NCBI RefSeq assembly: GCF_014196305.1
Contig: NZ_JACIDJ010000001.1
Span: 399,683-463,682 of the forward strand
Direction: 5' to 3'
Length of the DNA: 64,000 nt
From: Roseococcus suduntuyensis
Lineage (GTDB): Bacteria; Pseudomonadota; Alphaproteobacteria; Acetobacterales; Acetobacteraceae
Positions 18,907 through 27,813 of this stretch are shown here, piece by piece. Numbering within the stretch: the first letter of the stretch is position 1; every line of letters starts with the position of its first letter. The position numbers were made by a program, and so were the translations under genes. Under the pieces are notes generated by a model. It was not told the origin of the DNA and made no database searches. It saw only the letters and a program-made list of their open reading frames with translations.

Positions 18907-21870
18907 TCAATAATACTCCCGGATGTACCCGTAGGCCTTCTCGAAGAGGTCGGCGTCTTGGTGCAGCTTGTATCGGAATAGCGTTTGCCGGAGCGCCTTC
19001 TTGACCTCTCGCTCACCGGCGTGGGTTGCCTGCCATCCGTCGAAGCGGACTGCGCGCACGATCTCATCGATATCGTCGACGACGCGTTTCACCATCACTG
19101 GCGTATCGCCGGTCCGTGCCTCCTCAAACAGCGCAGTCAGCGCCGCCTTGCCGCGGTCGATGTCCTCTTCCTCGGGTGTTTCGCGCTCCGTCCTGACGAC
19201 ATCCTTCGCCAGGGCCAGCAGCTCCTTCAGGAAGTCGATGGAGAGCAGGAGGCCCTGCTGATGGCGGTTCTTCAGATCTTCGAGCCGCTCGCCGAGGGCC
19301 TTGAATTTCGGGTTCCCTGAATGCTTCCGAAGCCGACCGGCCAGCTTGATCGATACCTCCTTCGCCTTCTTATCCGGGTCGGGGTTCCCGAGAACGGCTT
19401 CGAGGAGATCAGCATCCAGGACGAGCGTGTCGAGGTCATCGCGCACGGCATCAACATGGACGTTCGCGTGAATGAGCTCGATGGTCTTGGCGCCAAGCTG
19501 GTGCCACAGCAGGCGGCCGGTACCGGTTGAAGGCTTCAGCGACTCATAGACCTGCGCGAGCCAGCGATAATCCGCTTCATGCTGCGCCAGCACCGGATCA
19601 GGTGAGAGTGCCTCCCAGATGCGCGCCAGCACGTTGAATTCCGCAGCGAAGGCGTCGCGCAAATCGTTGTTCGGAATGCACTCTTGCGCGGCGATGAGAC
19701 CTTCGTAGCCGGTCAGGCTGCGATCCACGCCGGCGAAGTAGGCCAGGCACTTTTGCAGCGCGGTCGGCAGGGCGTTGACCAGCTCGGCGATGTTCGAGAC
19801 CGCCTTCTGCACGCCCTCTTCGTCGAACTTCAGCGCCTGCGCCACGTCGTCGAAGATGCCGAGGTAATCGACAATCAGGCCGTGGGTCTTCTGCTCGCCA
19901 TAGGGCCGGTTGGTGCGGCAGATCGCCTGTAGCAGCGTGTGGTCGCGCAGCGGCTTGTCGAGATACATCGTCTGCAGGATCGGCGCGTCGAAGCCGGTGA
20001 GCAGCTTCGACGTCACGATGATGATCTTCAACGGGTCCTTCGGATCGCGGAAGCGGTCGAGCAGCTTCTCCTCAGCATCCCGCTCGCGCTTGTACGGGGC
20101 GTACTGTGGCTCGCCGCTGTTGACCGAGATGACGATGTCCGAGACTTCCGGCGGCAGGTGCCGGTCGAGCTCCTGCTTGTACAAAAGGCAGCTCTCACGA
20201 TCGAAGGTGACCACCTGTGCGCCAAAACCGTTCGGTGCGACCTTCTCCTGGAAGTGCTTGGCGATGTCGGCGCAGATCGCGCGGATGCGCGCGGGCGACT
20301 TCACCAGGATCGACATCTTGGCCGCCGCCTTGCCCAGCCGGTCGCGGTCTTCATCCGTCAGGCCCTGGGTCAGCTCGGCGTAGGCTTCCTCAATTGCCTT
20401 CTGGTCGATGTGCAGGTCCACCAGGCGCGGCTCAAAGTGCAGCTCCTTCGTCGCGCCGTCACGGATGGAATCGTTCAGGCCATATCGGCTCATGTAGCCG
20501 CCGTCATCGCCCTCTGCGCCGAAGGCGTAGAAGGTGTTCCGGTCAGTGCGGTTGATTGGCGTGCCGGTCAGCCCGAACAGGAACGCGTTCGGCAGCGCCT
20601 CACGCATCTTGCGACCCAGACCGCCTTCCTGCGTGCGGTGTGCCTCGTCCACCATGACGATGATGTTGTCACGGTCGTTCAGCACACCGTCCGCTTCGGC
20701 GAATTTGTGGATCGTGGTGATCACGACCTTCCTCGCGTCCTTGGCCAGAAGCTCGGCCAGTTCCTTGCGGCTTTCGGTACGCACCATGTTGGCCATGTCG
20801 GCGGCATAGAAGGTGCCGGAGATCTGGCTGTCGAGGTCGATCCGGTCGACGACCACCAGCACCGTTGGGTTCTTCAGCGCCGGATGCAGCCGCAGCTTAC
20901 GGGCGGCGAACAGCATGAGGAGTGACTTGCCTGATCCCTGGAAATGCCAGAGCAGGCCCTTCCGCGGCTGGCCGGCGACCACGCGCGCGATGATCTTGTT
21001 GACGCCATCCACCTGCTGGTAGCGGGCAATGATCTTGATGCGCTGCTTGCCCTTCTGCGTGGCGAAGGCCGTGAAGCTGGCCAGCATGTCGAGCACCATC
21101 GCGGGCCGCAGCATTGATGTAGCGGCCTTCTCCACCTCGCTGAGTGATTGCTGGCCGTCGCCGTCCCGCCAGGGCCCCCACATGTCGACCGGCATCCGGA
21201 CAGAGCCGTAGCGGAGTTCCTTGCCTTCCGTCGCCACCGACAGGACGTTGGGAACGAACAGCTCGGGCACATTGCGCTCGTAATCGTCGTGCACCTGGAG
21301 GGCGGCGTCCAGCCAACTCTGGCTGGAGCGCACCGGCGTCTTGGCCTCGATGAGCACCAGCGGAACGCCGTTGACCAGCAGCACCAGATCGGCGCGCTTC
21401 TCGGTCTTGCCGGCACGAATGGTGAATTGCTGAGTGACGACGAAACTGTTCAGCTCGATGTTGTCGAAGTCGATCAGGCGGATGGTGACATGTTCGCCAT
21501 TCGCGCCGAAGGGCATGGAGCGTTCACCGAGAAGCCAGGCGGCAAACTCCTCGTTCGCCTTGACCAGCCCGTCCTGTCGCGCGCCCAGGATGATGGCGCG
21601 CAGGCGGTAGAGCACGTCATCAACCCGGACAGGGTTCGCGGCAATCGCGGGGTTGAGGCGGATCAGGGCAGCGCGCAGGTGGTGCTCGACCATTACCTCC
21701 TGCGGCTGCCGGGGAAGGTCGGCGGGGGTGACATAGTGCCAGCCTAGGCCCGCGATCTTGCCGCCCATCCGGGCGAGGCCGGGCGAGAATTGCGATGGGC
21801 GGGCAGAAGCGGCCCCTGCAAGAAGGTCGCGCAGGTGGGCTTCGACGGTGCTGGCTTCTGTGAAGGTCAC
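18907..21870 (-). CDS. hsdR: Type I restriction endonuclease subunit R
   Basis: Protein of 987 residues. The N-terminal PD-(D/E)XK nuclease has Asp in 'KRADLVLLVNG' and E-A-K in 'PLVLIEAKTP' (about residues 160-178). The SF2 motor has Walker A 'FQGSGKSLLMLFAARKL' (about 310-326), DEAH in 'NIIVMVDEAHRTQEGGLG', 'FGLTGTPINRTDRN', and the motif VI region 'LQAICRTNRPYG'. It translocates DNA with the HsdM/HsdS core and cuts unmodified DNA. I start at the GTG overlapping the hsdS stop (GTGA); upstream residues in the same frame are not family-like. All motifs are intact. Confidence 0.95.
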   Translation of the reverse strand: MTFTEASTVEAHLRDLLAGAASARPSQFSPGLARMGGKIAGLGWHYVTPADLPRQPQEVMVEHHLRAALIRLNPAIAANPVRVDDVLYRLRAIILGARQDGLVKANEEFAAWLLGERSMPFGANGEHVTIRLIDFDNIELNSFVVTQQFTIRAGKTEKRADLVLLVNGVPLVLIEAKTPVRSSQSWLDAALQVHDDYERNVPELFVPNVLSVATEGKELRYGSVRMPVDMWGPWRDGDGQQSLSEVEKAATSMLRPAMVLDMLASFTAFATQKGKQRIKIIARYQQVDGVNKIIARVVAGQPRKGLLWHFQGSGKSLLMLFAARKLRLHPALKNPTVLVVVDRIDLDSQISGTFYAADMANMVRTESRKELAELLAKDARKVVITTIHKFAEADGVLNDRDNIIVMVDEAHRTQEGGLGRKMREALPNAFLFGLTGTPINRTDRNTFYAFGAEGDDGGYMSRYGLNDSIRDGATKELHFEPRLVDLHIDQKAIEEAYAELTQGLTDEDRDRLGKAAAKMSILVKSPARIRAICADIAKHFQEKVAPNGFGAQVVTFDRESCLLYKQELDRHLPPEVSDIVISVNSGEPQYAPYKRERDAEEKLLDRFRDPKDPLKIIIVTSKLLTGFDAPILQTMYLDKPLRDHTLLQAICRTNRPYGEQKTHGLIVDYLGIFDDVAQALKFDEEGVQKAVSNIAELVNALPTALQKCLAYFAGVDRSLTGYEGLIAAQECIPNNDLRDAFAAEFNVLARIWEALSPDPVLAQHEADYRWLAQVYESLKPSTGTGRLLWHQLGAKTIELIHANVHVDAVRDDLDTLVLDADLLEAVLGNPDPDKKAKEVSIKLAGRLRKHSGNPKFKALGERLEDLKNRHQQGLLLSIDFLKELLALAKDVVRTERETPEEEDIDRGKAALTALFEEARTGDTPVMVKRVVDDIDEIVRAVRFDGWQATHAGEREVKKALRQTLFRYKLHQDADLFEKAYGYIREYY

Positions 21871-23069
21871 TCGGCACCTCCGGTGAAAGCCTTGAACAAC
21901 TCGCGTTTCAAATCGCGCAGCCTCTCGACACGAGCTGAGATACCCTTGGCTTGTGCGTCGAGTGCACCAAGCGATCGCACGGCTTGTCGCTGGATCTCTA
22001 TCGGAGGAACGACCAGCGTATGTGCGCGAATATCCTGACCGTTCACCTTCCAGATGCCATTTGAGGACTTCGCCCGCGATATCAGTCGACCATGCACGGC
22101 TGGATGGTTCCACTGCGCTACAACAAAGTCCGGCAGCAGGCGCGCTGCGTCGAACCGCATCCGGATGAGCAGGTCCGGATAGACCAAATCGGGATAGGTT
22201 AGACGGCTGATTCCAACACGGCCGCAAATGTCACGGTTGCCGTTCCCGCGAACAGCGAAAATGTCGCCGGCCTGCACTGTGAAAGGACGTGCGTCGGCCG
22301 TCGTCATATCAACGAACTTGACGCAGCCGTCGGGATCGAAAAGACCGTTGCGGATCGCGCTTATGCTGACGGTCTTGAAACCGACAGCACTATCGCTCGG
22401 AGCAGGTGAACGACCGTTGGTGGGGCCATCCACCAGCAGTTCCCCAACCTTCCGGCGCTCTGCGCCAGTCCCATACTGGTTGATAACCTGGCTAACGAAG
22501 GACGCGCGCATTGCAGCAAGCTGATCGCCTGCAACTCCTATAGCCTCGTCGGCAACCCGATAAGCGACAAACGCCTCCACCAGACGCGCCTGCTCCTGAA
22601 TTGGCGGCAGCATGAACTCGAAAGCTTCGAGATCCGAGAAGTTGATGTATGGGTTCACTGAGCCTTTCGAGTGCTTAATCGAATAGCTGTGGAATGCCTC
22701 GGTCTGCATCAGGAAGGGCAGCAGTTCGGGCATCAACCCGCTTTGGTCCTTCGCTTCGAGGACGAAGGTTGTATTTGCCGTTATCCCTTCGAAATCTGCC
22801 AGCGCCACCTTACGCAGATACGTCCGCCGCGAGCCGTACAGCACATGCCCCGGCTTGAACCGCATGTGGAAGGCAGGTCCAAGGTAATCGTCTCCGATCA
22901 GGCCCCAGCGGCGGACGCGCAGATCGTCGGTGTCCATATGTTCTCCGGCGACATAACGCTCCAGCCCGGACTCCCAGGGATCGACCCTGTCGTTGACCTT
23001 GCGCACCACGTCGCCAAACGCCACTCGTGCCCACCCCGCCTTGGACAGCGGCCGCTCAAGCATCGACAT
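21867..23069 (-). CDS. hsdS: Type I restriction specificity subunit S
   Basis: Protein of 400 residues with two target-recognition halves. The first ends at the conserved coiled spacer 'NFSDLEAFEFMLPPIQEQAR' and the second at 'HTLVVPPIEIQRQA', each followed by a helix. The halves are unlike in sequence, predicting an asymmetric bipartite recognition site. It overlaps the second hsdM by 14 bases at its start (alternative ATG two codons on) and hsdR by four at its end. Confidence 0.92.
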   Translation of the reverse strand: MSMLERPLSKAGWARVAFGDVVRKVNDRVDPWESGLERYVAGEHMDTDDLRVRRWGLIGDDYLGPAFHMRFKPGHVLYGSRRTYLRKVALADFEGITANTTFVLEAKDQSGLMPELLPFLMQTEAFHSYSIKHSKGSVNPYINFSDLEAFEFMLPPIQEQARLVEAFVAYRVADEAIGVAGDQLAAMRASFVSQVINQYGTGAERRKVGELLVDGPTNGRSPAPSDSAVGFKTVSISAIRNGLFDPDGCVKFVDMTTADARPFTVQAGDIFAVRGNGNRDICGRVGISRLTYPDLVYPDLLIRMRFDAARLLPDFVVAQWNHPAVHGRLISRAKSSNGIWKVNGQDIRAHTLVVPPIEIQRQAVRSLGALDAQAKGISARVERLRDLKRELFKAFTGGAE

Positions 23070-24558
23070 CCTCCGCAGGCGTCAGGCCATCGAGCATGTC
23101 CACCAGCGCGTCCATGCCCAGCCAAAATTCTCGCCCTTCCTCATCGAACGCCGCCCAGGTCGTGGCCAGCGTGGCATCGCCAGTCGCCGCGGTAGCCTTG
23201 GGGCGCTTCACATAGCGGGCGATCGACAGGTTGCCCTCCGCGGCCAGCACATCAGCCGTACTGGCTACAGCGGCAAAGCCAGGCTCATCCGCGAAGGCCT
23301 GGTAGGCGGAGAGGATGCGCGTCTGATGCTCGGTTCTTAGGAAGCTCTGCGCCCGTTCGCGCGCGATCTCGGCCACGGCGTCGATGAAAAGAATGCGGCC
23401 CTGCGCCTCGGCCGGCTTCCGCGATCGGCAGATTACGACGCAAGCCTCCATCGGCGAGTTGTAGAAGAGGCCCGGGCCGAGCCCGAGCACGCATTCGACG
23501 CGGTCGGATTCGACCAGCTTGCGCCGCATCTCTGCCTCTTCGTTACGGAACAGCACGCCGTGCGGGAACAGGACCGCACAGCGCCCTGTCTTCGGGTCCA
23601 TGGATGCCAAGATGTGCTGGAAGAAGGCGTAGTCCGCCCTCCCCTGCGGTGGAGTGCCGAGAAAATTGCGCCCCCAGGAGTCCTGCTCCCACGCGCCACG
23701 GTTCCATTTCTTGATGGAGTAGGGCGGGTTGGCAAGGACCACATCGAAGGTCCTCAGCCGGTCGCCCTGCACAAAAGCCGGCGTAGCAAGCGTGTTGCCG
23801 CTGGCGACGTGGAAGTCATCCACGCCGTGGATAACGAGGTTCATCCGCGCGATGGCGGCGGTGATGGTGATCAGCTCCTGCCCGAACAGGCCAATGGTGC
23901 GCGTGTCCCCCCCGCGTCGTTTCGCCTCGGCCAGACAGGAGATCAGCATGCCGCCCGTGCCGCAGGTCGGGTCGTAGATGCTCTCGCCCGGCTTCGGTTC
24001 CAGCATCTGCGCCATCAGGTGGACCAGGGTGCGGTTGGTGTAGAACTCCTGCGCCGTGTGGCCGCTGTCGTCAGCGAACTTCTTGATCAGGTACTCGTAG
24101 CCGTTGCCGAGTTCGTCCTCGGGCACGGCGGCCAGCGTGAGGTCGTGCTTCGAGAAGTGCTCGATCAAGTTCTTCAGCGTGCTGTCGGGCATCTGGGCCT
24201 TGTCGGTCCAGTTCGCATTGCCGAAGACGCCCTGGAGGCGTTCGGCGTTGGCAGCCTCGATGGCGAGGAAGGCCGACAGAAGTGCGCGGCCCACGTCGCG
24301 CGGTGCGGCGCGGACATTCTTCCAGTGCGCGCCGTCGGGGATGACGAAGCGGTCATTGGCCGTGGCGGTCGCGTAGCCCTCGTCGCCTGTCTCATCGCGC
24401 GCCTGCCGGTAATCCTCGTCCCAGACATCGGACAGGCGTTTGAAGAACATCAACGGGAAGATGTATTGCTTGTAGTCGCTGGCATCGACGAGGCCGCGCA
24501 GCAGCGTGGCGGCGCCCCAGAGATAAACCTCGAGCTCGCGTTGGCTCAGCTGGGTCAC
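23056..24558 (-). CDS. hsdM: Type I methyltransferase subunit M, second copy
   Basis: Adenine-N6 methyltransferase subunit of 500 residues. The N-terminal helical domain has 'YKQYIFPLMFFKRLSDVWDE'. SAM motif I is 'YDPTCGTGGMLIS'; catalytic motif IV is 'VLANPPYSIKKWN'. It is clearly diverged from the adjacent hsdM copy along its whole length, so it is not a recent duplicate. Both copies keep catalytic motifs and may form a heterodimeric M1-M2 core with HsdS. The ATG overlaps the first hsdM stop by four bases. Confidence 0.93.
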   Translation of the reverse strand: MTQLSQRELEVYLWGAATLLRGLVDASDYKQYIFPLMFFKRLSDVWDEDYRQARDETGDEGYATATANDRFVIPDGAHWKNVRAAPRDVGRALLSAFLAIEAANAERLQGVFGNANWTDKAQMPDSTLKNLIEHFSKHDLTLAAVPEDELGNGYEYLIKKFADDSGHTAQEFYTNRTLVHLMAQMLEPKPGESIYDPTCGTGGMLISCLAEAKRRGGDTRTIGLFGQELITITAAIARMNLVIHGVDDFHVASGNTLATPAFVQGDRLRTFDVVLANPPYSIKKWNRGAWEQDSWGRNFLGTPPQGRADYAFFQHILASMDPKTGRCAVLFPHGVLFRNEEAEMRRKLVESDRVECVLGLGPGLFYNSPMEACVVICRSRKPAEAQGRILFIDAVAEIARERAQSFLRTEHQTRILSAYQAFADEPGFAAVASTADVLAAEGNLSIARYVKRPKATAATGDATLATTWAAFDEEGREFWLGMDALVDMLDGLTPAEDVDA

Positions 24559-26057
24559 GACAGCCAGCCTCCCTCGACCAGCACCTTGCGCAGGTGATCC
24601 TCGGCCGCACGCGCCTCGACGAGTGCGGTCTTGAACGCCTCGACGGCTTCAGGCAGCGGCGGAATATCATGGCCGATGGGGGGCATGACGTAGCGCGAGA
24701 TGTTCAGCGTCCAGCCTTCCTTCTTGATCTCGTCCAGCGTGGCGACCTTCGCGCGGTCCTCGACATCCTCGAAGGCGTGGTACCAGGCGACGATCTGGTC
24801 GCTGTGCTCCTGGTCAAGGAAGTTTTGCGCGCGGCCTTTGCGAAACAGGCTTGAGGCGTCGATGATCAGGACCTTGTTCTTCCGGTCCGCAGGCTTCTTT
24901 CGGCGCAGGATCACCACGCATCCGGCCAGCTGCGTCCCGTAGAACAGGTTCGGCGCAAGACCGATGACCGCCTCGACCATGTCGTTTTCGAGCAGAGCCT
25001 GCCGGATGGTCCCTTCTGCCGATTTGCGGAAAAGGGCGCCCTGCGGCAGGACAACCGCCATGCGGCTGTTCCCGGTGGCCGCCATCGAGGCGATCATGTG
25101 CTGGACGAAGGCATAGTCGCCGTAGCTATCGGGCGGAATGCCGTATCGGGCACGTCCCCAGGGATCGGCCTCCCACACATCGCGTCCCCATTCCTTCAAG
25201 GAGAAGGGTGGGTTCGCGATCACGCAGTCGAATGTCGCCAAGCCGCCGGTGCTGGGGTCGGTGAATGTCGGGTTGCGCAAGGTGTCTTCGCGGGCGATCT
25301 GGAAGTCCTCGATCCCGTGCAGGACGAGGTTCATGCGCGCGATGGCCGAGGTCGTGAGGTTCTTCTCCTGCCCGTAGATCCGGCCATAGAAGGTCCGCGG
25401 ATCCCCGCCTTTGCGCGTGACATGCTCGATCGCCCCGAGCAGCATCCCGCCGGTGCCGCACGCAGGGTCGTAGATGCTCTCGCCTTCCTTGGGGTCGAGG
25501 ATCTCGACCATCATCCGGACGACGCTGCGGGGAGTGTAGAACTCGCCCGCCTTGTTCCGCCGCGTGACGTCGGCGAACTTGCCGACCAGATATTCGTAGG
25601 CGTCACCGAGCACATCCGTGCTGACGGCGGCGTTGCCGAGCCGGATCTCGGAAAAGCCCTCAATGAGGTCCTTCAGCAGCTCGTCGGCGAATTTCTCCTT
25701 GTTGCCCCAGTCGGCCGAGCCGAAGACGCGGAACAGGGTGTCCGGATTCGTGCGCTCGATCTCCTGCATGGCCTTCTGCAGCGCAGCGCCGACATTCGCC
25801 GCCACCTGCCGGATGTCATTCCAGTGGCAGCCGTCAGGCAGAACGAAGCGGTGGACCTCAGGGAAGTGGGACGGATCGGCGTCGCCGTAGGTGTCACGCG
25901 CCTCGGCCGTCTCTTCGTCCCACACATCCGAGATACGCTTGAAGAACAGAAGTGGGAGGATGTAGCCCTTCCAGTCGGTTCGATCGACCGCAGACCCGCG
26001 CAGGACGTTGGCCGCCTGCCACAGCGCGGACTTCAGCGGATTCGCTGTTTCGGACAT
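24555..26057 (-). CDS. hsdM: Type I methyltransferase subunit M, first copy
   Basis: Protein of 500 residues: 'WKGYILPLLFFKRISDVWDE' in the N-terminal domain, SAM motif I 'YDPACGTGGMLLG', and catalytic motif 'VIANPPFSLKEWG' (NPPF, as in classic HsdM; the partner has NPPY). I choose the ATG giving MSETANPLK, which has AGGAAA eight bases upstream and overlaps a 32-codon ORF (TGATG); a TTG further up is less likely. Confidence 0.93.
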   Translation of the reverse strand: MSETANPLKSALWQAANVLRGSAVDRTDWKGYILPLLFFKRISDVWDEETAEARDTYGDADPSHFPEVHRFVLPDGCHWNDIRQVAANVGAALQKAMQEIERTNPDTLFRVFGSADWGNKEKFADELLKDLIEGFSEIRLGNAAVSTDVLGDAYEYLVGKFADVTRRNKAGEFYTPRSVVRMMVEILDPKEGESIYDPACGTGGMLLGAIEHVTRKGGDPRTFYGRIYGQEKNLTTSAIARMNLVLHGIEDFQIAREDTLRNPTFTDPSTGGLATFDCVIANPPFSLKEWGRDVWEADPWGRARYGIPPDSYGDYAFVQHMIASMAATGNSRMAVVLPQGALFRKSAEGTIRQALLENDMVEAVIGLAPNLFYGTQLAGCVVILRRKKPADRKNKVLIIDASSLFRKGRAQNFLDQEHSDQIVAWYHAFEDVEDRAKVATLDEIKKEGWTLNISRYVMPPIGHDIPPLPEAVEAFKTALVEARAAEDHLRKVLVEGGWLS

Positions 26058-26155
26058 CACGCTTTTCCTGCGCAATGGCTAGCGTGTAGCCGGGAAGCAG
26101 CCGCATCGATGCCCAAGAGCTGAGTGGGCGGATATCTGTTGGCCAATTCGTTCAT
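26057..26155 (-). CDS. Coupled 32-residue micro-ORF between DUF932 gene and hsdM
   Basis: ATG to TGA frame of 32 codons: MNELANRYPPTQLLGIDAAA then SRLHASHCAGKA. Its ATG overlaps the upstream DUF932 stop by four bases (ATGA), and its TGA overlaps the hsdM ATG by one (TGATG). Precise overlaps at both ends are hard to get by chance and suggest it is translated, either as a small protein or as a coupling leader for hsdM. No family is recognised. Confidence 0.5.
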   Translation of the reverse strand: MNELANRYPPTQLLGIDAAASRLHASHCAGKA

Positions 26156-27120
26156 AGGGCCTCAATCAACTCTGCAGTCTGCCGGTATTCGGCCAAGTAG
26201 TGATCGAAAGAAAAATCTGGGCTCTTGATGGCCGATATGAAGTCGTCCATCCAACTACCCGCCTTCTCCTGCAAGCCATGCATGCTTGCTTCCGGCGCGA
26301 TCACGCCCGTCGGTCTCGAGGCATAGTCTGTCAGTACATTCAGCGCGGCATAGCCGTGCGGGCCCATGTCCGAGAAGTAGGCTTCGGTGAGGCTACTGGC
26401 TTGTTGGCGCAGCGCCAGAAGATCGCTTACGCGCCTTTGCTTTGTCAGGACCTCTTTGGTCACCCGGATGTCGAAGGCTCGGCATAGCAGGGGCAGCATT
26501 TCCTTCGGGGGCACGTGGTATCGCTTCAACTGGTGCAGTTTCTCAGTGAGCGCGGTTTCGAGCTTACGGATGTCGCCGATGTTTTCGGCGAAGCGATCCA
26601 CCCGGTCCATGCCGCGCCGCGTGTGGGCGTAGCTGAACTCTATGCTTTTGCTTCCAAAAATGATGCCGTTCAAGCAGATCCAGCGGCAGAAGCCGAGTTC
26701 GAAGCGCAGAAGACGGGTGCGGTTGTAACTATTGCTGATACGAAGAAAGGCGGTCCACTTGTCCCTTTCCCAAGGGGAGAAGTCAGCAGTCTTGTGAATC
26801 AAGTCAATATGACAGAAGGATCGGCTCTTTGGCATAGTGATATTCAAGCATTCCATGTCACTTAGCTGAGTGGTATGAAATACCTTTTGCATAACTTCGG
26901 CCGCCATTACGTAAGCTGCCTCATTCGTGACCAGCTTGTATTCTTCAGTTACCACAGCGAAGGGGTTCTGACGCTCCACATCAACGACAGCGAAATGCCG
27001 ATCAAGCTTGTTGTAACTTTCGGAGCGGCCCGAGCCCCTCATAAACAGCGGGCGCATTTCCACCGGGAAGAATGCTTCTTGGGGGTTGCGGGGTTTCCAA
27101 GGTCGAGCGGCGATCGTCAT
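26152..27120 (-). CDS. DUF932-like protein heading the type I operon
   Basis: Protein of 322 residues resembling DUF932 (phage/plasmid-associated proteins of unknown function). Conserved-looking parts are 'DRHFAVVDVERQNPFAVVTE', 'SWERDKW'-like 'PWERDKWTAFLRISNSYNRT', and 'LGFCRWICLNGIIFGSKSIE'. The C-terminal third is helical. Start is MTIAARPWKPRNPQE; further upstream codons look non-coding. GC is clearly below the core. The 3' end is coupled through a micro-ORF to hsdM, tying it to restriction. It may modulate the system or be an accessory subunit; this is inference. Confidence 0.6.
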   Translation of the reverse strand: MTIAARPWKPRNPQEAFFPVEMRPLFMRGSGRSESYNKLDRHFAVVDVERQNPFAVVTEEYKLVTNEAAYVMAAEVMQKVFHTTQLSDMECLNITMPKSRSFCHIDLIHKTADFSPWERDKWTAFLRISNSYNRTRLLRFELGFCRWICLNGIIFGSKSIEFSYAHTRRGMDRVDRFAENIGDIRKLETALTEKLHQLKRYHVPPKEMLPLLCRAFDIRVTKEVLTKQRRVSDLLALRQQASSLTEAYFSDMGPHGYAALNVLTDYASRPTGVIAPEASMHGLQEKAGSWMDDFISAIKSPDFSFDHYLAEYRQTAELIEAL

Positions 27121-27378
27121 GCCTTCGTGCCTTTTCCCGCCCGCCTCGCGACAAGCGCTACTCCCCTGATATCGAATGGAAGTCGGCGCTTCGTTCCCAC
27201 CATTTACCCTCCTCCTGGTCCGGTCCGGTACAAGGTCATGTCGGCGGAAACGGCACCGCAATCATCATCGCAGATAGCCGAAATCGTAGCCATGGCAACA
27301 ATATCGATTCAGTCTCCGAGGCGGGGCGCCAGGATATCGGCCTAGCGGCGGGCACAAGGCCCAAGCAGTTCAAGCGGG

Positions 27379-27813
27379 CTATCCAACAGGCCACGGCACC
27401 GGGCTTGGAGGGGGTGCCTGTCGCGGAGCGCAGAAATGAATCGGGCGCTGCCTCTCCCACTCCACCGGAAACAGCTCCATCAGCCCCGGCAGCGTCATGC
27501 CCTCCGGCTGCCGCCCGTCGAGAATCGCCTCGACGATATCCGGTGCCAACAGCGTCAGCCGCAGCATTCGCGAGACATAGGACGAGTTGATCTTCTCGGC
27601 CGTCGCCAGCTCATTGATCGTGCCGTAGCGGCCCGCCTCCATCATCCGCCGCCACCGGAACGCCCGAGCCAGCGCCTTCACCAACGTGGTGTCCGCAGCC
27701 GAGGAGCCCCGGTTCGTGGTGCTGACAGGCGCGATCATCAGCTTCCGCCCGCCCCGCGGCTTCCGGACCGCCAGCGGCACTCGGACGGTTAGCATCTGCG
27801 CGGCGCCGGTCAT
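27379..27813 (-). CDS. KorB-like HTH protein downstream of recombinase
   Basis: Protein of 144 residues with an HTH of the ParB/KorB type: 'GTINELATAEKINSSYVSRM' followed by 'LRLTLLAPDIVEAILDGRQP', then 'LMELFPVEWERQR'. It overlaps the serine recombinase stop by four bases. The same gene regularly accompanies recombinase-DUF2924 pairs in alphaproteobacterial mobile elements. It probably binds DNA; its job in the element is not established. Confidence 0.75.
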   Translation of the reverse strand: MTGAAQMLTVRVPLAVRKPRGGRKLMIAPVSTTNRGSSAADTTLVKALARAFRWRRMMEAGRYGTINELATAEKINSSYVSRMLRLTLLAPDIVEAILDGRQPEGMTLPGLMELFPVEWERQRPIHFCAPRQAPPPSPVPWPVG

